The notes beneath the pieces are model-generated. The model was not told the DNA's origin. It saw only the letters and a list, made by a program, of their open reading frames with translations, and did not search any database. Source: Microbispora hainanensis (lineage in GTDB: Bacteria; Actinomycetota; Actinomycetes; Streptosporangiales; Streptosporangiaceae). From it: a DNA stretch of 64,000 nucleotides. Numbering within the stretch: position 1 is the first letter of the stretch; every line of letters begins with the position of its first letter. Shown here piece by piece: positions 47,795 to 58,662 of this stretch. Made by a program: the position numbers and the translations under genes. The stretch covers positions 124,001 through 188,000 of the forward strand of contig NZ_VIRM01000009.1 of the NCBI RefSeq assembly GCF_006874475.1. The letters are read 5' to 3'.

Positions 47795-49321
47795 GTGTTG
47801 CTGATCGACCTTGCGCGGACGTCCGCGGCCGTCGCCGCGGACTCGGCTCGGCTCGCCAAGATCAGGCACCTCGCCGAGCTGCTCGGCAGGGTGGGACCGG
47901 ACGAGGCCGAGATCGCCATCGCCTACCTGTCGGGTGAGCTGCCACAGCGCCAGATCGGGGTGGGCTGGCGGAGCCTGTCGGACCTCCCCGAGCCGCGTCA
48001 GATCGCCACGGCGACCCTGACGCAGGTCGACGCGCTGCTCGAACGCATCAAGTCGCAGTCGGGCACCGGTTCGCAGGCCGCGCGCCGTGAGCTGCTCGGC
48101 GAGCTGTTCGGCGCCCTCACCCGGCAGGAGCAGTCGTTCCTGCACCGGCTGCTGACCGGCGAGCTGCGCCAGGGAGCGCTCAACGGCGTGATGATCGAGG
48201 CGATCGCCATGGCCGCGAACGTGCCCGCGGCCGAGGTGCGCCGGGCCCTGACCCTGCGCGGCTCGCTGCCCGCCGTCGGCGCGGCCGCGCTGCGCGGCGG
48301 CGTCGCGGAGCTGAAGGCGTTCCATCTGGAGGTCGGGCGCGCGGTGGCGCCGATGCTCGCGCAGAGCGCGCCCAGCGTGACCGCCGCTCTGGAGAAGGCC
48401 GGCGCGCCCGCCGCCGTCGAGTGGAAGCTCGACGGCGTGCGGGTCCAGGCCCACCGCTCCGGCGACCGCGTCTCGGTCTTCACCCGCACGCTCGACGACA
48501 TCACCGCGCAGGTCCCCGAGCTGGTCGAGGCCGTGCTCGGCCTGCCCGGGACCGATCTCGTGCTCGACGGCGAGGTCATCGCGCTGCGCCCGGACGGCCG
48601 TCCCGAGCCGTTCCAGGTCACCTCGGGCCGGGTGGCCAGCAGGACCGACGTGGCGTCGCTGCGCGCGACCGTGCCGCTGACCGTCTTCTTCTTCGACGCC
48701 CTGCGCGTGGGCGGCGCCGACCTGCTCGACCTGCCGGACGAGGAGCGGCACGCCGCGCTGGAGGCCGCGGTGCCGGCCGAGCTGATCACCCCCCGGCTCG
48801 TCACCGCGGACGCCGAGGAGGCCGGGGCGTTCTTCCGCGACGCCCTACGGCGGGGCCACGAGGGCGTCGTGGTGAAGTCGCTGCGCACGCCCTACGCCGC
48901 GGGCCGGCGCGGGGCCGGCTGGGTCAAGGTGAAGCCGCGGCACACCCTCGACCTGGTCGTGCTGGCCGCCGAGTGGGGCAACGGCCGGCGCCGGGGCTGG
49001 CTGTCCAACCTGCACCTCGGCGCCTACGACCCGGAGAGCGGCGGGTTCGTGATGCTCGGCAAGACGTTCAAGGGTCTCACCGACGAGCTGCTGACCTGGC
49101 AGACCGAGCAGTTCCTGCGGCTGGCGGACGGACCGGCCGACGGCTACGTCGTCACGCTCAAGCCCGCGCTGGTCGTGGAGATCGCCTTCGACGGCGTGCA
49201 GCGGTCGAGCCGTTACCCCGGCGGCATGGCGCTGCGGTTCGCCCGGGTGCTGCGCTACCGGCCCGACAAGCGCCCGGAGGAGGCCGACACCGTGGCCGCG
49301 GTCCGCGCGCTCATGCCCTGA
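47795..49321 (+). CDS. ATP-dependent DNA ligase (LigB/LigC-like)
   Basis: A 508-residue DNA ligase in addition to the NAD-dependent LigA expected elsewhere. The N-terminal DNA-binding domain (about 1-190) is followed by the adenylation domain with Lys211 in [12 protein letters not shown], motif [11 protein letters not shown], motif IV EGVVVKS and motif V WVKVKP, then the OB domain. GTG 47795 ([10 protein letters not shown]) is chosen for an AGGA 7 bp upstream and because relatives begin there; GTGs at 47774 and 47777 are also in frame. It probably acts in repair. It stands alone. Confidence 0.93.
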   Translation: MLLIDLARTSAAVAADSARLAKIRHLAELLGRVGPDEAEIAIAYLSGELPQRQIGVGWRSLSDLPEPRQIATATLTQVDALLERIKSQSGTGSQAARRELLGELFGALTRQEQSFLHRLLTGELRQGALNGVMIEAIAMAANVPAAEVRRALTLRGSLPAVGAAALRGGVAELKAFHLEVGRAVAPMLAQSAPSVTAALEKAGAPAAVEWKLDGVRVQAHRSGDRVSVFTRTLDDITAQVPELVEAVLGLPGTDLVLDGEVIALRPDGRPEPFQVTSGRVASRTDVASLRATVPLTVFFFDALRVGGADLLDLPDEERHAALEAAVPAELITPRLVTADAEEAGAFFRDALRRGHEGVVVKSLRTPYAAGRRGAGWVKVKPRHTLDLVVLAAEWGNGRRRGWLSNLHLGAYDPESGGFVMLGKTFKGLTDELLTWQTEQFLRLADGPADGYVVTLKPALVVEIAFDGVQRSSRYPGGMALRFARVLRYRPDKRPEEADTVAAVRALMP

Positions 49322-49340
49322 CCGGCAGCGGCCTCCCGAG

Positions 49341-49928
49341 CTACTTGATCAGGCGGATGGTCAGCGGGTAGCGGAACTCGGTGGCGGCGAGCGCCGACAC
49401 CCCGCCGACGACGCACAGCACCAGTCCGACGACCCAGATGACCGGCACCAGGACGAGGCCCACGACGGTGAACGGCAGCAGGACCGTCGCGCCCAGCATG
49501 GTGAGGTGGAAGTTGAGCGATTCCACCGCGTGCTTCCTGATGTAGGGGGACGTCCGCCCCGCGGTCACCATCATCAGCAGCGGGCCGATGATGAACAGCC
49601 CCAGCAGGCCGAACAGGTGCGAGGCCGCCGCCCCGACCCGGTCTCCCCCGTCCGGAGCCGCGGCCCTGGGCTGGTAGACCGGCGGCCGGGGGACGTACGC
49701 CGGACGCGTGCCGTACAGGTCGTTCATGATGGGCAGGAGATCGGCGTGCGTGCGCGCCGTCATCGCGAGGTGCAGCCGCTCGTCCATCTCGTGCTTGTCA
49801 AGCCTGCCCTCGGCGTAGGCCGCTTTGACGTGCTCGACCACCTGTTCGCGGTCCTGGTTGTTGACACGCAGCTGAGGGTGCGGCATGGGGGCGCGACCCG
49901 GCCACGGTGGTGTCGCTGTCGCGGGCAT
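49341..49928 (-). CDS. DUF1707 plus DUF4870-like membrane protein
   Basis: A 195-residue protein. The N-terminal DUF1707 segment reads LRVNNQDREQVVEHVKAAYAEGRLDKHEMDERLHLAMTARTHADL, a short helical domain common in actinomycetes. A Pro-rich linker is followed by a DUF4870-type membrane region (LFGLLGLFIIGPLLMMV, RKHAVESLNFHL, VVLLPFTVVGLVLVPVIWVVGLVL). ATG 49928 has GGAAGG 10 bp upstream. Function unknown; the domain pair suggests envelope sensing. Confidence 0.85.
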   Translation of the reverse strand: MPATATPPWPGRAPMPHPQLRVNNQDREQVVEHVKAAYAEGRLDKHEMDERLHLAMTARTHADLLPIMNDLYGTRPAYVPRPPVYQPRAAAPDGGDRVGAAASHLFGLLGLFIIGPLLMMVTAGRTSPYIRKHAVESLNFHLTMLGATVLLPFTVVGLVLVPVIWVVGLVLCVVGGVSALAATEFRYPLTIRLIK

Positions 49929-50086
49929 CACGGCATCGCCTTCCGTCGATCGACTGCTCGGCTTTCTTCGAGTCTGCCTCCATCTTGTTCCGCGTACGCG
50001 CCCCGCGGCATCAGGGACATCCCCTACATCGCCCCGAGACCGTTCGCTTAACGCCATCGTGATACAAGGCGATGTATACAAGCACT

Positions 50087-50437
50087 ATGAGATGGCGAGA
50101 TCGCTACGGGCTCCGGCGCCGCCGGGGCGCCCGCGTGGCCAGGTTCGACCGCGAGGCGACCGACGCCGACATCGAGGCCCTCATCGAGTTCGCCAAGACC
50201 CGGCGCGGAGTCGAGTTCTACGTCGAGCCCGAGACCTTCGCGACCGACACCACCGCCGTGGCCGTGGCTCACGACGGGGAGTGGACGCGCCGCCGCGTCG
50301 GGGCACCCTCGGTTATCGCCAAGGTCGCCAGGGATCTCGCCCTTCCCGTATACGACGTGCAGCTCACCGGTTATCCCGCCCGGATGCGCGCGTACAACGA
50401 ACGCCGGCGGCAGGCTCAGGAAGACGACGCGCTCTGA
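50087..50437 (+). CDS. Small conserved-type actinobacterial protein of unknown function
   Basis: A 116-residue soluble protein. It begins MRWRDRYGLRRRRGARVARFD and contains GVEFYVEPETFATDTTAVAVAHDGEWTRRRVGAP and LPVYDVQLTGYPARMR. I recall similar short proteins, sometimes annotated oxidoreductase without support, but recognise no function. ATG 50087 is chosen because TATACA lies 6 bp upstream, which suits a leaderless message; ATG 50072 would add five residues and also lacks a good Shine-Dalgarno. Its 3' end overlaps the convergent DUF4192 gene by 22 bp. Confidence 0.7.
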   Translation: MRWRDRYGLRRRRGARVARFDREATDADIEALIEFAKTRRGVEFYVEPETFATDTTAVAVAHDGEWTRRRVGAPSVIAKVARDLALPVYDVQLTGYPARMRAYNERRRQAQEDDAL

Positions 50438-51552
50438 CGGCCGCCCGGAGCCGATGCGGGTGCCGACGCGGAGGCCGACGCGGAGGCCGACGCGGAGGCC
50501 GGACCGGGTAAGTCCCGGGCCAGCAGCGCGCGCAGCGGCGCGAGCCAGATCGCCCGGGGAGGACCCATCTCCTCGTCGAGCTCCTCCGGCGTCGGCATGC
50601 GGTCGCGCAGCATGGCGGGAGACATCATGTGCACCAGTGCCTGCCGGAGCAGGAGCGCCATCGAATAGCCGGGGTCGGCGGTGAGCGCCCGCTCCAGCGC
50701 CATGCCCGCGAGCGCGCACTCCCCCCGATGCCAGGCGGCGGCCGCCAGCAGTGAGGCCGCGGGCGCGACGTGGCCGGGCTCCAGCCGGCGCGTGAGGTCG
50801 CGCCACAGCGCGATGTGCGCGGCACGGTCGTCGATCAACGCCCACGCCTCGTCGCGCACCCGGACCACGGCGAGGTCGAGCCCGAGCCGGGCGGCCCCCT
50901 CGTCGTCCAGCCTGCGCCCCGAGCCGTAGAGGCCGACGGCCCCGCGCACCCGCGCCAGCCCCTCGGCCACGAATCGCGCGGCCACTTCGTCCGCGTCCGG
51001 TGCCCCGGGCTCGGGCAGCGCCCGCAGCTCGGCCATGACGCGGGCGGTGACCTGCCGCATCGCCGCTCCGCCGCACCGCTGGACCGAGCGCCGCAGGCTG
51101 CCCCGGTCGGGCAGGGCGACCAGCCCGTGGAGCACGGCCTCGGCGGCGACCTGGCTGCGCTCGGTGTCGTACGGCGTGCCCTCCGCGGGACAGCAGCTCG
51201 AGCTGCCGCAGGCATAGGACCAGTAGCGCCCGTCTTCGGCCCGGAGGCTCTCGGCCACCCGGATGCCCCCGGCACGCAGCAGCCGGGTCACCGTGTCGAC
51301 GGCGGGGGTCACCAGGGCGCCCGGGCCGTACCCGACGACGAAGGCGGCGGTCACCGCCTCGCGGCACAGCAGCGCGACCAGCCGGTCGAGGTCCTCTGAG
51401 GCGACCGGCAGGTCCCAGCGTGTGGTCAGCCGCACGTCCGGCCCGGCGACACCGGCCACGACGAGGCTGTCGGCGGGGTGGAAGCCGACGAGGTAGGGCA
51501 CGGCGGCGAGGATGTCCGCCGGCGAGGAGAGCACGAGCTTCGGGATCGTCAT
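50416..51552 (-). CDS. DUF4192-family protein
   Basis: A 378-residue cytoplasmic protein. The N-terminus KLVLSSPADILAAVPYLVGFHPADSLVV is the DUF4192 signature, and CGSSSCCPAEGTPYD in the middle has the conserved cysteines. The family is widespread in actinomycetes with no known role. The C-terminus ends in an Ala-Ser repeat (ASASASASAS) encoded by a 12-bp tandem repeat. It overlaps the stop of the convergent small gene by 22 bp. Confidence 0.85.
   Translation of the reverse strand: MTIPKLVLSSPADILAAVPYLVGFHPADSLVVAGVAGPDVRLTTRWDLPVASEDLDRLVALLCREAVTAAFVVGYGPGALVTPAVDTVTRLLRAGGIRVAESLRAEDGRYWSYACGSSSCCPAEGTPYDTERSQVAAEAVLHGLVALPDRGSLRRSVQRCGGAAMRQVTARVMAELRALPEPGAPDADEVAARFVAEGLARVRGAVGLYGSGRRLDDEGAARLGLDLAVVRVRDEAWALIDDRAAHIALWRDLTRRLEPGHVAPAASLLAAAAWHRGECALAGMALERALTADPGYSMALLLRQALVHMMSPAMLRDRMPTPEELDEEMGPPRAIWLAPLRALLARDLPGPASASASASASASAPASAPGGRQSASSS
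50450..50509 (-). repeat. 12-bp in-frame tandem repeat in the DUF4192 gene
   Basis: Four perfect copies of GCCGACGCGGAG (plus-strand reading, 50462-50509) and one diverged copy (50450-50461), coding for Ala-Ser pairs. Copy changes would not shift the frame. Confidence 0.85.
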
Positions 51553-51652
51553 GGCCGCAAGCCTCGCCCGGCGGCCACCCGCCCGTACGGCCGGAACGCC
51601 GCTCTGGGGATATCCCACCGCCTGTGGAAAACCCGGCACCCGGAAAAGCGCT

Positions 51653-51681
51653 GGAACCGGGTGAAGCGCACGATCTACACT
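51653..51681 (+). promoter_or_regulatory. Promoter of the ABC-F leader
   Basis: TACACT (51676-51681) lies 7 bp before the leader ATG, and GGAACC (51653-51658) sits 17 bp further upstream. The -35 is not of the TTGACA type; GGAAC is typical of ECF-type promoters, so an ECF sigma factor could be involved. Inference. Confidence 0.4.
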
Positions 51682-51688
51682 CGGCGCC

Positions 51689-51712
51689 ATGTCCACGCCC
51701 CGGATCTCTTAG
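51689..51712 (+). CDS. Leader peptide of the ABC-F gene (MSTPRIS)
   Basis: A seven-codon open frame starting at the predicted transcription start, so translated from a leaderless start if transcribed. Its stop TAG (51710-51712) touches the first base of the anti-Shine-Dalgarno segment GCTCCG (51712-51717). A ribosome halted on this frame would cover that segment and free the downstream ribosome binding site, as in erm-type and ABC-F attenuators. No paralog is known to me. Confidence 0.5.
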   Translation: MSTPRIS

Positions 51713-51763
51713 CTCCGACACACGCTTTCACGCCACCCGTGTGTCCTTGAGCTGTTCCGGAGC
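51711..51763 (+). promoter_or_regulatory. Translational attenuator in front of the ABC-F gene
   Basis: Two exclusive foldings are possible. (a) AGCTC (51711-51715) with GAGCT (51749-51753), enclosing the perfect 8-bp stem GACACACG / CGTGTGTC (51717-51724, 51738-51745). (b) GCTCCG (51712-51717) with CGGAGC (51758-51763), which hides the GGAG ribosome binding site of the ABC-F gene. Confidence 0.55.
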
Positions 51764-51771
51764 GTCACCCA

Positions 51772-53336
<1,565 letters not shown>

Positions 53337-53364
<28 letters not shown>

Positions 53365-54176
53365 CCGCCCGGAGCCTGCCGTCCCGGGACGTGACTTCCC
53401 GGGACGGTCCCCGGCGCCAGCCGCATGCGGACGAGCATGGCGGCGCCGGCGACCGCGCCGGGCATCACGACCACGATGACGAGCGGCACCATGAACGCCA
53501 CGAAGAGCGGCACGCCGAAGCCCAGCGAGGCCGACATGTGCGAACGGAGCAGGACGAAACGCTCCTTGCGCCGCAGACCCCGGCGTTCCATCGCCAAGGC
53601 GGTCAGTTCGACCGTGAGGAAGAACCCGGAGACGAACGCCCCCACGACGGGCACCACGGTCTGCCCGACAACCGGCACGAAACCGAGCACGAACAGCGGC
53701 ACGGAGAACAGCAGGACCCACCAGAGCGTGACGAGGCTGTCGCGGATCGACCGGAACAGGGACGCCCAGAACGGCAGGTCGCCCCCGTCGGGGAGCCCGC
53801 CCAGGTCCTCCTCGACCTGCTCCGAGAGCTTCTCGTAGAAGGGGTCGCCGATCACCAGCGTGACGGCGGTGAACGTCAGCACGGCGAGCGCGAGACCCGC
53901 CACGAAGATCACCAAGCCGACCAGCGTGCGGAACGTGTCACGCCAGCCCCAGTCGTCCGCGAACGGCGTCGCCCAGGCCGCCACGTCGGTGGCGTGCGTG
54001 CCCAGCCAGACCAGCGCCAGGACGTACAGCACGAGCGCGATCAGGGCCGGGATCAGCCCGAACAGCCACCAGCGGGGATGCCGGGCGACCCAGGCAAGAC
54101 CACGCAGGCAGAAACCGACTCCTTCGGCGAAACCGCCGACGCCACGCCGTACGGCGGGCCGCCCGATGCCACTCAT
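53337..54176 (-). CDS. EI24/CysZ-like membrane protein
   Basis: A 279-residue membrane protein of the EI24 domain family, which includes the sulfate transporter CysZ. Four or more helices are visible (WWLFGLIPALIALVLYVLALVW, LVGLVIFVAGLALAVLTFTAVTLVIGDPFYEKL, WWVLLFSVPLFVLGFVPVVGQ). The GDPFYEKL motif after the second helix is characteristic. The last 35 residues are a disordered Pro/Gly tail that overlaps the 3' end of the ABC-F gene. It starts 10 bp after maf, so the two form an operon. Confidence 0.82.
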
Positions 54177-54186
54177 GGCGGGCAGG

Positions 54187-54774
54187 CTAGCGCCACAAGG
54201 TCGTCACCGGCACGCCCAAAGCGGCGAAAAGGCGGCGGAGCAGGGGAAGCGAGATGCCGAGCACGTTGCCGTGGTCGCCCTCGATGCCCTCCACGAACCA
54301 GCCGCCCAGGCCGTCGAGCGTGAACGCCCCCGCCACGCGCAGCGGCTCGCCGCTGGCGACGTACGCCTCGATCTCCTCGTCGGACGGCGTGCCGAACCGC
54401 ACGACGGTCGCCGCCACCTCCGACACCCTCCGGCCCCCGGCGACGTCCACCACGCAGTGCCCGGTCAGCAGCCGGCCGGTCCTGCCCCGCATCGTCTGCC
54501 AGCGGCGCACCGCCTCCTCCGGCGTCCCCGGCTTGCCGTACGCGACGCCGTCGAGTTCGAGCACCGAGTCGCAGCCGATCACGATGCCGGCGGTGAGCGT
54601 CCGGGAGACGGCGTCCGCCTTGGCCACGGCCAGTTCGAGGCACAGCTCCTCGGGGGTGCCGGCCGTGATCGCGTCTTCGTCGACACCGCTGACGATCACC
54701 TTGGGATCGAGCCCGGCCGCCTGCAGCACACCGAGGCGGGCGGGTGAGGCCGAGGCCAGGACCAGTTCAGTCAC
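54187..54774 (-). CDS. maf: Maf-family nucleoside triphosphate pyrophosphatase
   Basis: A 195-residue house-cleaning nucleotide pyrophosphatase. The N-terminal [17 protein letters not shown] carries the family's SxSPRR-like loop (here ASPAR, the second Arg replaced), followed by [13 protein letters not shown] with the catalytic Asp and [10 protein letters not shown]. It hydrolyses non-canonical or modified nucleotides such as m5UTP or dTTP. GTG 54774 is the start. First gene of a two-gene unit with the EI24/CysZ-like gene, 62 bp divergent from the channel gene. Confidence 0.93.
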   Translation of the reverse strand: MTELVLASASPARLGVLQAAGLDPKVIVSGVDEDAITAGTPEELCLELAVAKADAVSRTLTAGIVIGCDSVLELDGVAYGKPGTPEEAVRRWQTMRGRTGRLLTGHCVVDVAGGRRVSEVAATVVRFGTPSDEEIEAYVASGEPLRVAGAFTLDGLGGWFVEGIEGDHGNVLGISLPLLRRLFAALGVPVTTLWR

Positions 54775-54836
54775 ACGTTTCAGCCTAGTCGCTTCTACTA
54801 TGTCTGGCGTTTACTGATCACTAGCGAAGGATGCCG

Positions 54837-56702
54837 GTGTCGAAGGCCACGATCAAAGAGCGTGCGCGTTACTGGTTCGACAACACCATGGCCAGGGGCA
54901 CGGCCGCCCTCATCGGCTGGCTGGCCCTGGTTTCGCTGGCACTCATCGTGGCGGTCAGCGGGCTGACGATGTGGCTGACCCCGGACGAGGCGCTCCGGCA
55001 CGACGGCTGGCCGGGGGTGCTGTGGCTGTCGCTCATGCACGCGCTGAGTCCGAGCAAGGTCGCGGGCGACACCGGCACGGCGCCCTTCCTCGCCCTCATG
55101 CTGGCCGCGTCCCTCGGCGGCATCTTCATCGTCAGCATCCTCGTGGGCGTGCTGTCCGCCGGGCTGCGCGGCAAGATCGAGGAGCTGCGCAAGGGCCGCT
55201 CGCGCGTCATCGAGAGGGGCCACACGGTCATCCTCGGCTGGTCGGAGCAGCTCTACACGATCGTCTCCGAGCTCTCGAAGGCGCACGCCAGCCAGCACGG
55301 CTCGGTCATCGCGATCCTGGCCGACAAGGACAAGCCGGCCATGGAGGACGCCATCAGGGCCCGGGTGGGCGACACGGGCAAGACGCGCCTGGTGTGCCGC
55401 ACCGGCCGGCCCACCGAGCCGACCGACCTCGACCTGCTGAGCCTGAACACCGCGCGGACGATCGTCGTGCTGTCCCCCGAGAAGGAGGACCCGGACGCGC
55501 ACGTCATCAAGACCCTGCTCGCGCTGGCCAAGCGGGCGGGCGAGCATCCTCCTGTGGTCGCCGCCATCGCCTCCTCGCGCAACATGGCCGCCGCCCGCCT
55601 GGCCGGAGGGCCCGGCGTCCACCTGGTCGACAGCGACGACATCGCCGCGCGGCTGATCGTGCAGTCGTCCCGGCAGTCCGGCGTGTCCGTCGTCTGCATG
55701 GACCTGCTGAACTTCGACGGCGGTGAGATCTACCTGCGCCGCGATCCCTCCCTCGCCGGCAGGTCGTACGGCCAGGCCCTCGACGCGTACGCCACCGCGA
55801 CCGTCCTCGGCCTGCGCACGCCCGGCGGTGTGGTGCTCAACCCGCCGCCGGACACGGCGATCGGGACGTCCGACGAGATCGTCGTGCTCGCCCAGGACGA
55901 CTCGCTCATCCGCCTGGCGAACGGAACGGCTCCCGTGGACGAACGGCACATCGTCCCCGCGACGGCCCTGGCGCCGGCCCCCGAGCGGACCCTGATGCTC
56001 GGCTGGAACGGCCGGGCCGCGAGGATCGTCCACTACCTCGACGGCTACGTGACCCCCGGATCGGTGCTCGACGTCGCCGGCGACCACCCCGCCGCCGGCA
56101 CCGGGCTGGAGGGCCTGCGCAACCTGACGGTGAACGTCAAGGAGTGCGACGCCACCGACAGATACGCCCTGGAGTCCCTCGGCGTCGGCGTCTACCAGCA
56201 CGTCATAGTGCTCTCCGACGACCGGATCGACCCGCACCACGCCGACACCCGCACCCTGATGACGCTGCTGCAGTTACGCGACATGCAGGCGACCCTCGGG
56301 GAGAAATACTCGATCGTGAGCGAGATGCACGACGAGAACAACCGGGCTCTCGCCGAGGTCACCGAGGCCGACGACATCGTGATCAGCGACACCGTCATCG
56401 GCCTGCTGCTCGCGCAGCTCGCCGAGAACCCCCACCTCGCCGAGGTCTTCGGCCACCTCTTCGACTCCGCGGGTTCTGAGGTCTATCCCCGGCCCGTTGA
56501 GAACTACGTGACGACCGGCGAGCCCGTCGCCTTCCGCACGATCGTGGAGTCGGCCCTGCGGCGCGGCGAGACCGCGATCGGTTACCGCGTGGCGGCGAAG
56601 TCCGGGGAGCCGCCCCACTACGGCGTCGTGCTCAACCCGGGCCGGTCCCGGCCGGTGACCTTCACGGCGGGCGACTCCGTGATCGTCCTCGCCGAGAACT
56701 AG
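54837..56702 (+). CDS. CASTOR/POLLUX-related ion channel
   Basis: A 621-residue membrane protein. Two N-terminal hydrophobic segments frame a pore-like stretch (VLWLSLMHALSPSKVAGDTG), then two RCK-like nucleotide-binding domains (VILGWSEQLYTIVSEL at about 130 and LMLGWNGRAARIVHYL at about 385). It is the bacterial relative of plant symbiosis channels CASTOR/POLLUX and probably conducts potassium or another cation, gated by ligand binding to the RCK domains. GTG 54837 is chosen since GAAGG lies 6 bp before it; ATG 54831 directly abuts that site. The stop lies in a short direct repeat. Confidence 0.88.
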   Translation: MSKATIKERARYWFDNTMARGTAALIGWLALVSLALIVAVSGLTMWLTPDEALRHDGWPGVLWLSLMHALSPSKVAGDTGTAPFLALMLAASLGGIFIVSILVGVLSAGLRGKIEELRKGRSRVIERGHTVILGWSEQLYTIVSELSKAHASQHGSVIAILADKDKPAMEDAIRARVGDTGKTRLVCRTGRPTEPTDLDLLSLNTARTIVVLSPEKEDPDAHVIKTLLALAKRAGEHPPVVAAIASSRNMAAARLAGGPGVHLVDSDDIAARLIVQSSRQSGVSVVCMDLLNFDGGEIYLRRDPSLAGRSYGQALDAYATATVLGLRTPGGVVLNPPPDTAIGTSDEIVVLAQDDSLIRLANGTAPVDERHIVPATALAPAPERTLMLGWNGRAARIVHYLDGYVTPGSVLDVAGDHPAAGTGLEGLRNLTVNVKECDATDRYALESLGVGVYQHVIVLSDDRIDPHHADTRTLMTLLQLRDMQATLGEKYSIVSEMHDENNRALAEVTEADDIVISDTVIGLLLAQLAENPHLAEVFGHLFDSAGSEVYPRPVENYVTTGEPVAFRTIVESALRRGETAIGYRVAAKSGEPPHYGVVLNPGRSRPVTFTAGDSVIVLAEN

Positions 56703-56712
56703 TCCTCGCCGA
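56685..56712 (+). repeat. Direct repeat flanking the channel stop codon
   Basis: GTCCTCGCCGA at 56685-56695 and again at 56702-56712, a 17-bp unit duplicated so that the stop codon lies between the copies. Confidence 0.7.
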
Positions 56713-56849
56713 CCGCGCCGGGATCGGTCGAACACCGGCCCGGCCCGGCTGCGCTCAGCGGGCAGCGCTCAGCGGGCGGGGGCAGCGGTGTGACGAGCCG
56801 GGTTCCCGGAGACGGGGGCCGGGCTCGCCCGTGTTCCGTCCGAGCCGGG

Positions 56850-57857
56850 TCAGAGCGCCTTGACGGACGACATCACCTTGTTGATGTCGTGCCAGCGCTT
56901 CTTCTGGCTGTCGGGGATCGTGACGAACACGACGGCGGGCTTCTTCTCCGGCACGTCCACGAGGGCCAGGGCCGCGGCGGAGACCCGCTTCTTGCCCTCG
57001 AGCGTGTAGTGCACGGTGTAGCCGAGCAGCCAGCCCTGCTGCTTGCCCGCCTTGATGGGCTGGGAGGCCGTCCAGGTGATCGTCGCGCCCGAGGGGTGGT
57101 GGTTCAGCGTCCACCGGGCGGCCAGGAAGGCGGTGTCGCGCAGCGTCTTCTGCTCGGGGATCGGCACGGGGCAGGAGACCAGCATCCCGCGGTACGACGC
57201 GCCCTTGACCTTGGGCAGCAACTGGCGGGAGGCGAACGGCGCGGGCGTGGCCAGCGCCCATGACGCGGCGAAGCGGGGCAGGGCGACGCCGGAGCGCCGG
57301 TCCTTGATCAGGCCGTGCGTGGAGGCCGACCGGCCGGGCAGGCTGCGGAGCCGGTGGGCCTTCTTCGGCAGCGCGGGGACGCGGGGGTCCGTGAGGGCCG
57401 CCGCCAGCGCGACATCGGCATCGGCCGCGCCCTCACCGTCTGCACCGTCCTCACCGTCCGCGCTGGCCGTACTGGGCGTCGTGCTCGCCCCAGCACTGGA
57501 CAGCGGACTGAGACCGGGCGTGGCCGCCGCGCCCGCGGCCGGTGCCGCGGCGGCGCTCGACGCGGACGAGGCCGATATGACCGAGGGGACGGCGACGGCC
57601 GCGGAGTTCTGTGGCGCGGCGGTCGCGGGGTCGTCCCGGTTCAGCAGCACGACGGTCGCGCCCGCGCCCAGGACGACGACTCCCGCGGCGACCGCGATCG
57701 CCCTGTAGACCACCCGCATCGGCAGGTCTCCGAGCCCCTTGGACGAGCTCGCCGGTGGCGCAGCCACAGGGACCGTGATCTTCGGTAATGGAGTGGTCTC
57801 GGCCTCGGCCGCTACATAAGAAGGAACGGCCTTCGTCCCATTGTCCCCAGGTGACAC
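56850..57857 (-). CDS. Single-pass membrane protein, paralog of the 26.5-kb gene
   Basis: A 335-residue protein of unknown function. A short cytoplasmic tail is followed by one membrane helix (VVYRAIAVAAGVVVLGAGATVVLL), an Ala/Ser/Gly/Asp-rich linker and an external globular domain that ends DINKVMSSVKAL. Shared landmarks with the 559-residue protein are a FxxRQ-P motif early in the domain, a central aliphatic strand region and the closing DIN-V-S-K-L helix. GTG 57857 lacks a Shine-Dalgarno, but TACGCT lies 7 bp upstream, which fits a leaderless message. Confidence 0.75.
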   Translation of the reverse strand: MSPGDNGTKAVPSYVAAEAETTPLPKITVPVAAPPASSSKGLGDLPMRVVYRAIAVAAGVVVLGAGATVVLLNRDDPATAAPQNSAAVAVPSVISASSASSAAAAPAAGAAATPGLSPLSSAGASTTPSTASADGEDGADGEGAADADVALAAALTDPRVPALPKKAHRLRSLPGRSASTHGLIKDRRSGVALPRFAASWALATPAPFASRQLLPKVKGASYRGMLVSCPVPIPEQKTLRDTAFLAARWTLNHHPSGATITWTASQPIKAGKQQGWLLGYTVHYTLEGKKRVSAAALALVDVPEKKPAVVFVTIPDSQKKRWHDINKVMSSVKAL

Positions 57858-57903
57858 GAACGGGAGCGTACGGCATATCCCGATATTTCGGGCGCGTTCC
57901 CCA

Positions 57904-58662
57904 TCACACTTCGGGAACGCCGACCCGCAGCCACGGAGCGTCCGCCACGACCGTCGCGGAGCCCGGCGCGATCTCCGTGAACCCGGCGTCCCTGACCACC
58001 GGCAGCCCGCTCGTGGCCAGTGCGTTCCACCTGGCCGGGTCGGCCGTCCTGACCCGTACGGCGAAGCCGCGCTCGCGCCAGACCGCCCGATCCGCCTCGC
58101 CCGCGCCCCACCAGGCGAACTGGGCGCCATGGCCCGCCTGGGCCATCGCCTTGCCCGCGGTCATCTCCAGCCCGGGGTTGATCCAGAGCACCACGTCGCC
58201 CGGACCCGGCTCAGGCGGGGCGGCGTCGTCGGTCAGCTCGGTGCCCGACACCTGGAGCCGGGCGAGGTCGCGCGGCCAGTCGTCGAGCGGCACGGGAGGA
58301 TGCACCCGCACCTCGGCCGTGCGGACGGCGACGGTGATGCCGGGCAGCGCGAGCGCCCGCCGCCACTCGGCGCCGCGGGCCCGCCTGACCACCTTCCTGA
58401 TCCGCCCGTCCTGCCACTCGGCGACCGCGTCGGACCAGGCGTCTGCGTCCCCAGCGGAGTTCTCGCCCCGGTTCTCGGCCCGGTTTTCGGCCCGGTTTTC
58501 GGCACGGTTCTCGGCACGGTTCTCGGCACGGTTCTCGGCACGGTTCTCGGCACGGTCCAGCAGGCACACCACAGCCGTCGCCGCCGCCTCCAGCGCGTCG
58601 GTGCGCTGCGGCGGCGCGGCCCGTTCGATGCGTACGACCAGGGGAAGAACGCGTTCGGTCAC
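57904..58662 (-). CDS. Pth2-like peptidyl-tRNA hydrolase domain protein
   Basis: A 252-residue protein. The C-terminal half has the PTH2 motifs: GKAMAQAGHGAQFAWW (GK..AQ..H) and TEIAPGSATVVADAP. These proteins release peptides from peptidyl-tRNA; actinobacterial members carry an N-terminal extension of unknown role. That extension here contains seven AENR repeats encoded by a 12-bp tandem array. GTG 58662 overlaps the stop of the MFS gene (GTGA), so it is translated by coupling to it. Confidence 0.8.
   Translation of the reverse strand: MTERVLPLVVRIERAAPPQRTDALEAAATAVVCLLDRAENRAENRAENRAENRAENRAENRAENRGENSAGDADAWSDAVAEWQDGRIRKVVRRARGAEWRRALALPGITVAVRTAEVRVHPPVPLDDWPRDLARLQVSGTELTDDAAPPEPGPGDVVLWINPGLEMTAGKAMAQAGHGAQFAWWGAGEADRAVWRERGFAVRVRTADPARWNALATSGLPVVRDAGFTEIAPGSATVVADAPWLRVGVPEV
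58460..58555 (-). repeat. 12-bp in-frame tandem repeat coding for AENR units
   Basis: Eight 12-bp units (consensus TTCTCGGCACGG on the plus strand). The last four are identical and the first four diverge at one or two positions. Copy change alters protein length by four residues without shifting frame. Confidence 0.9.
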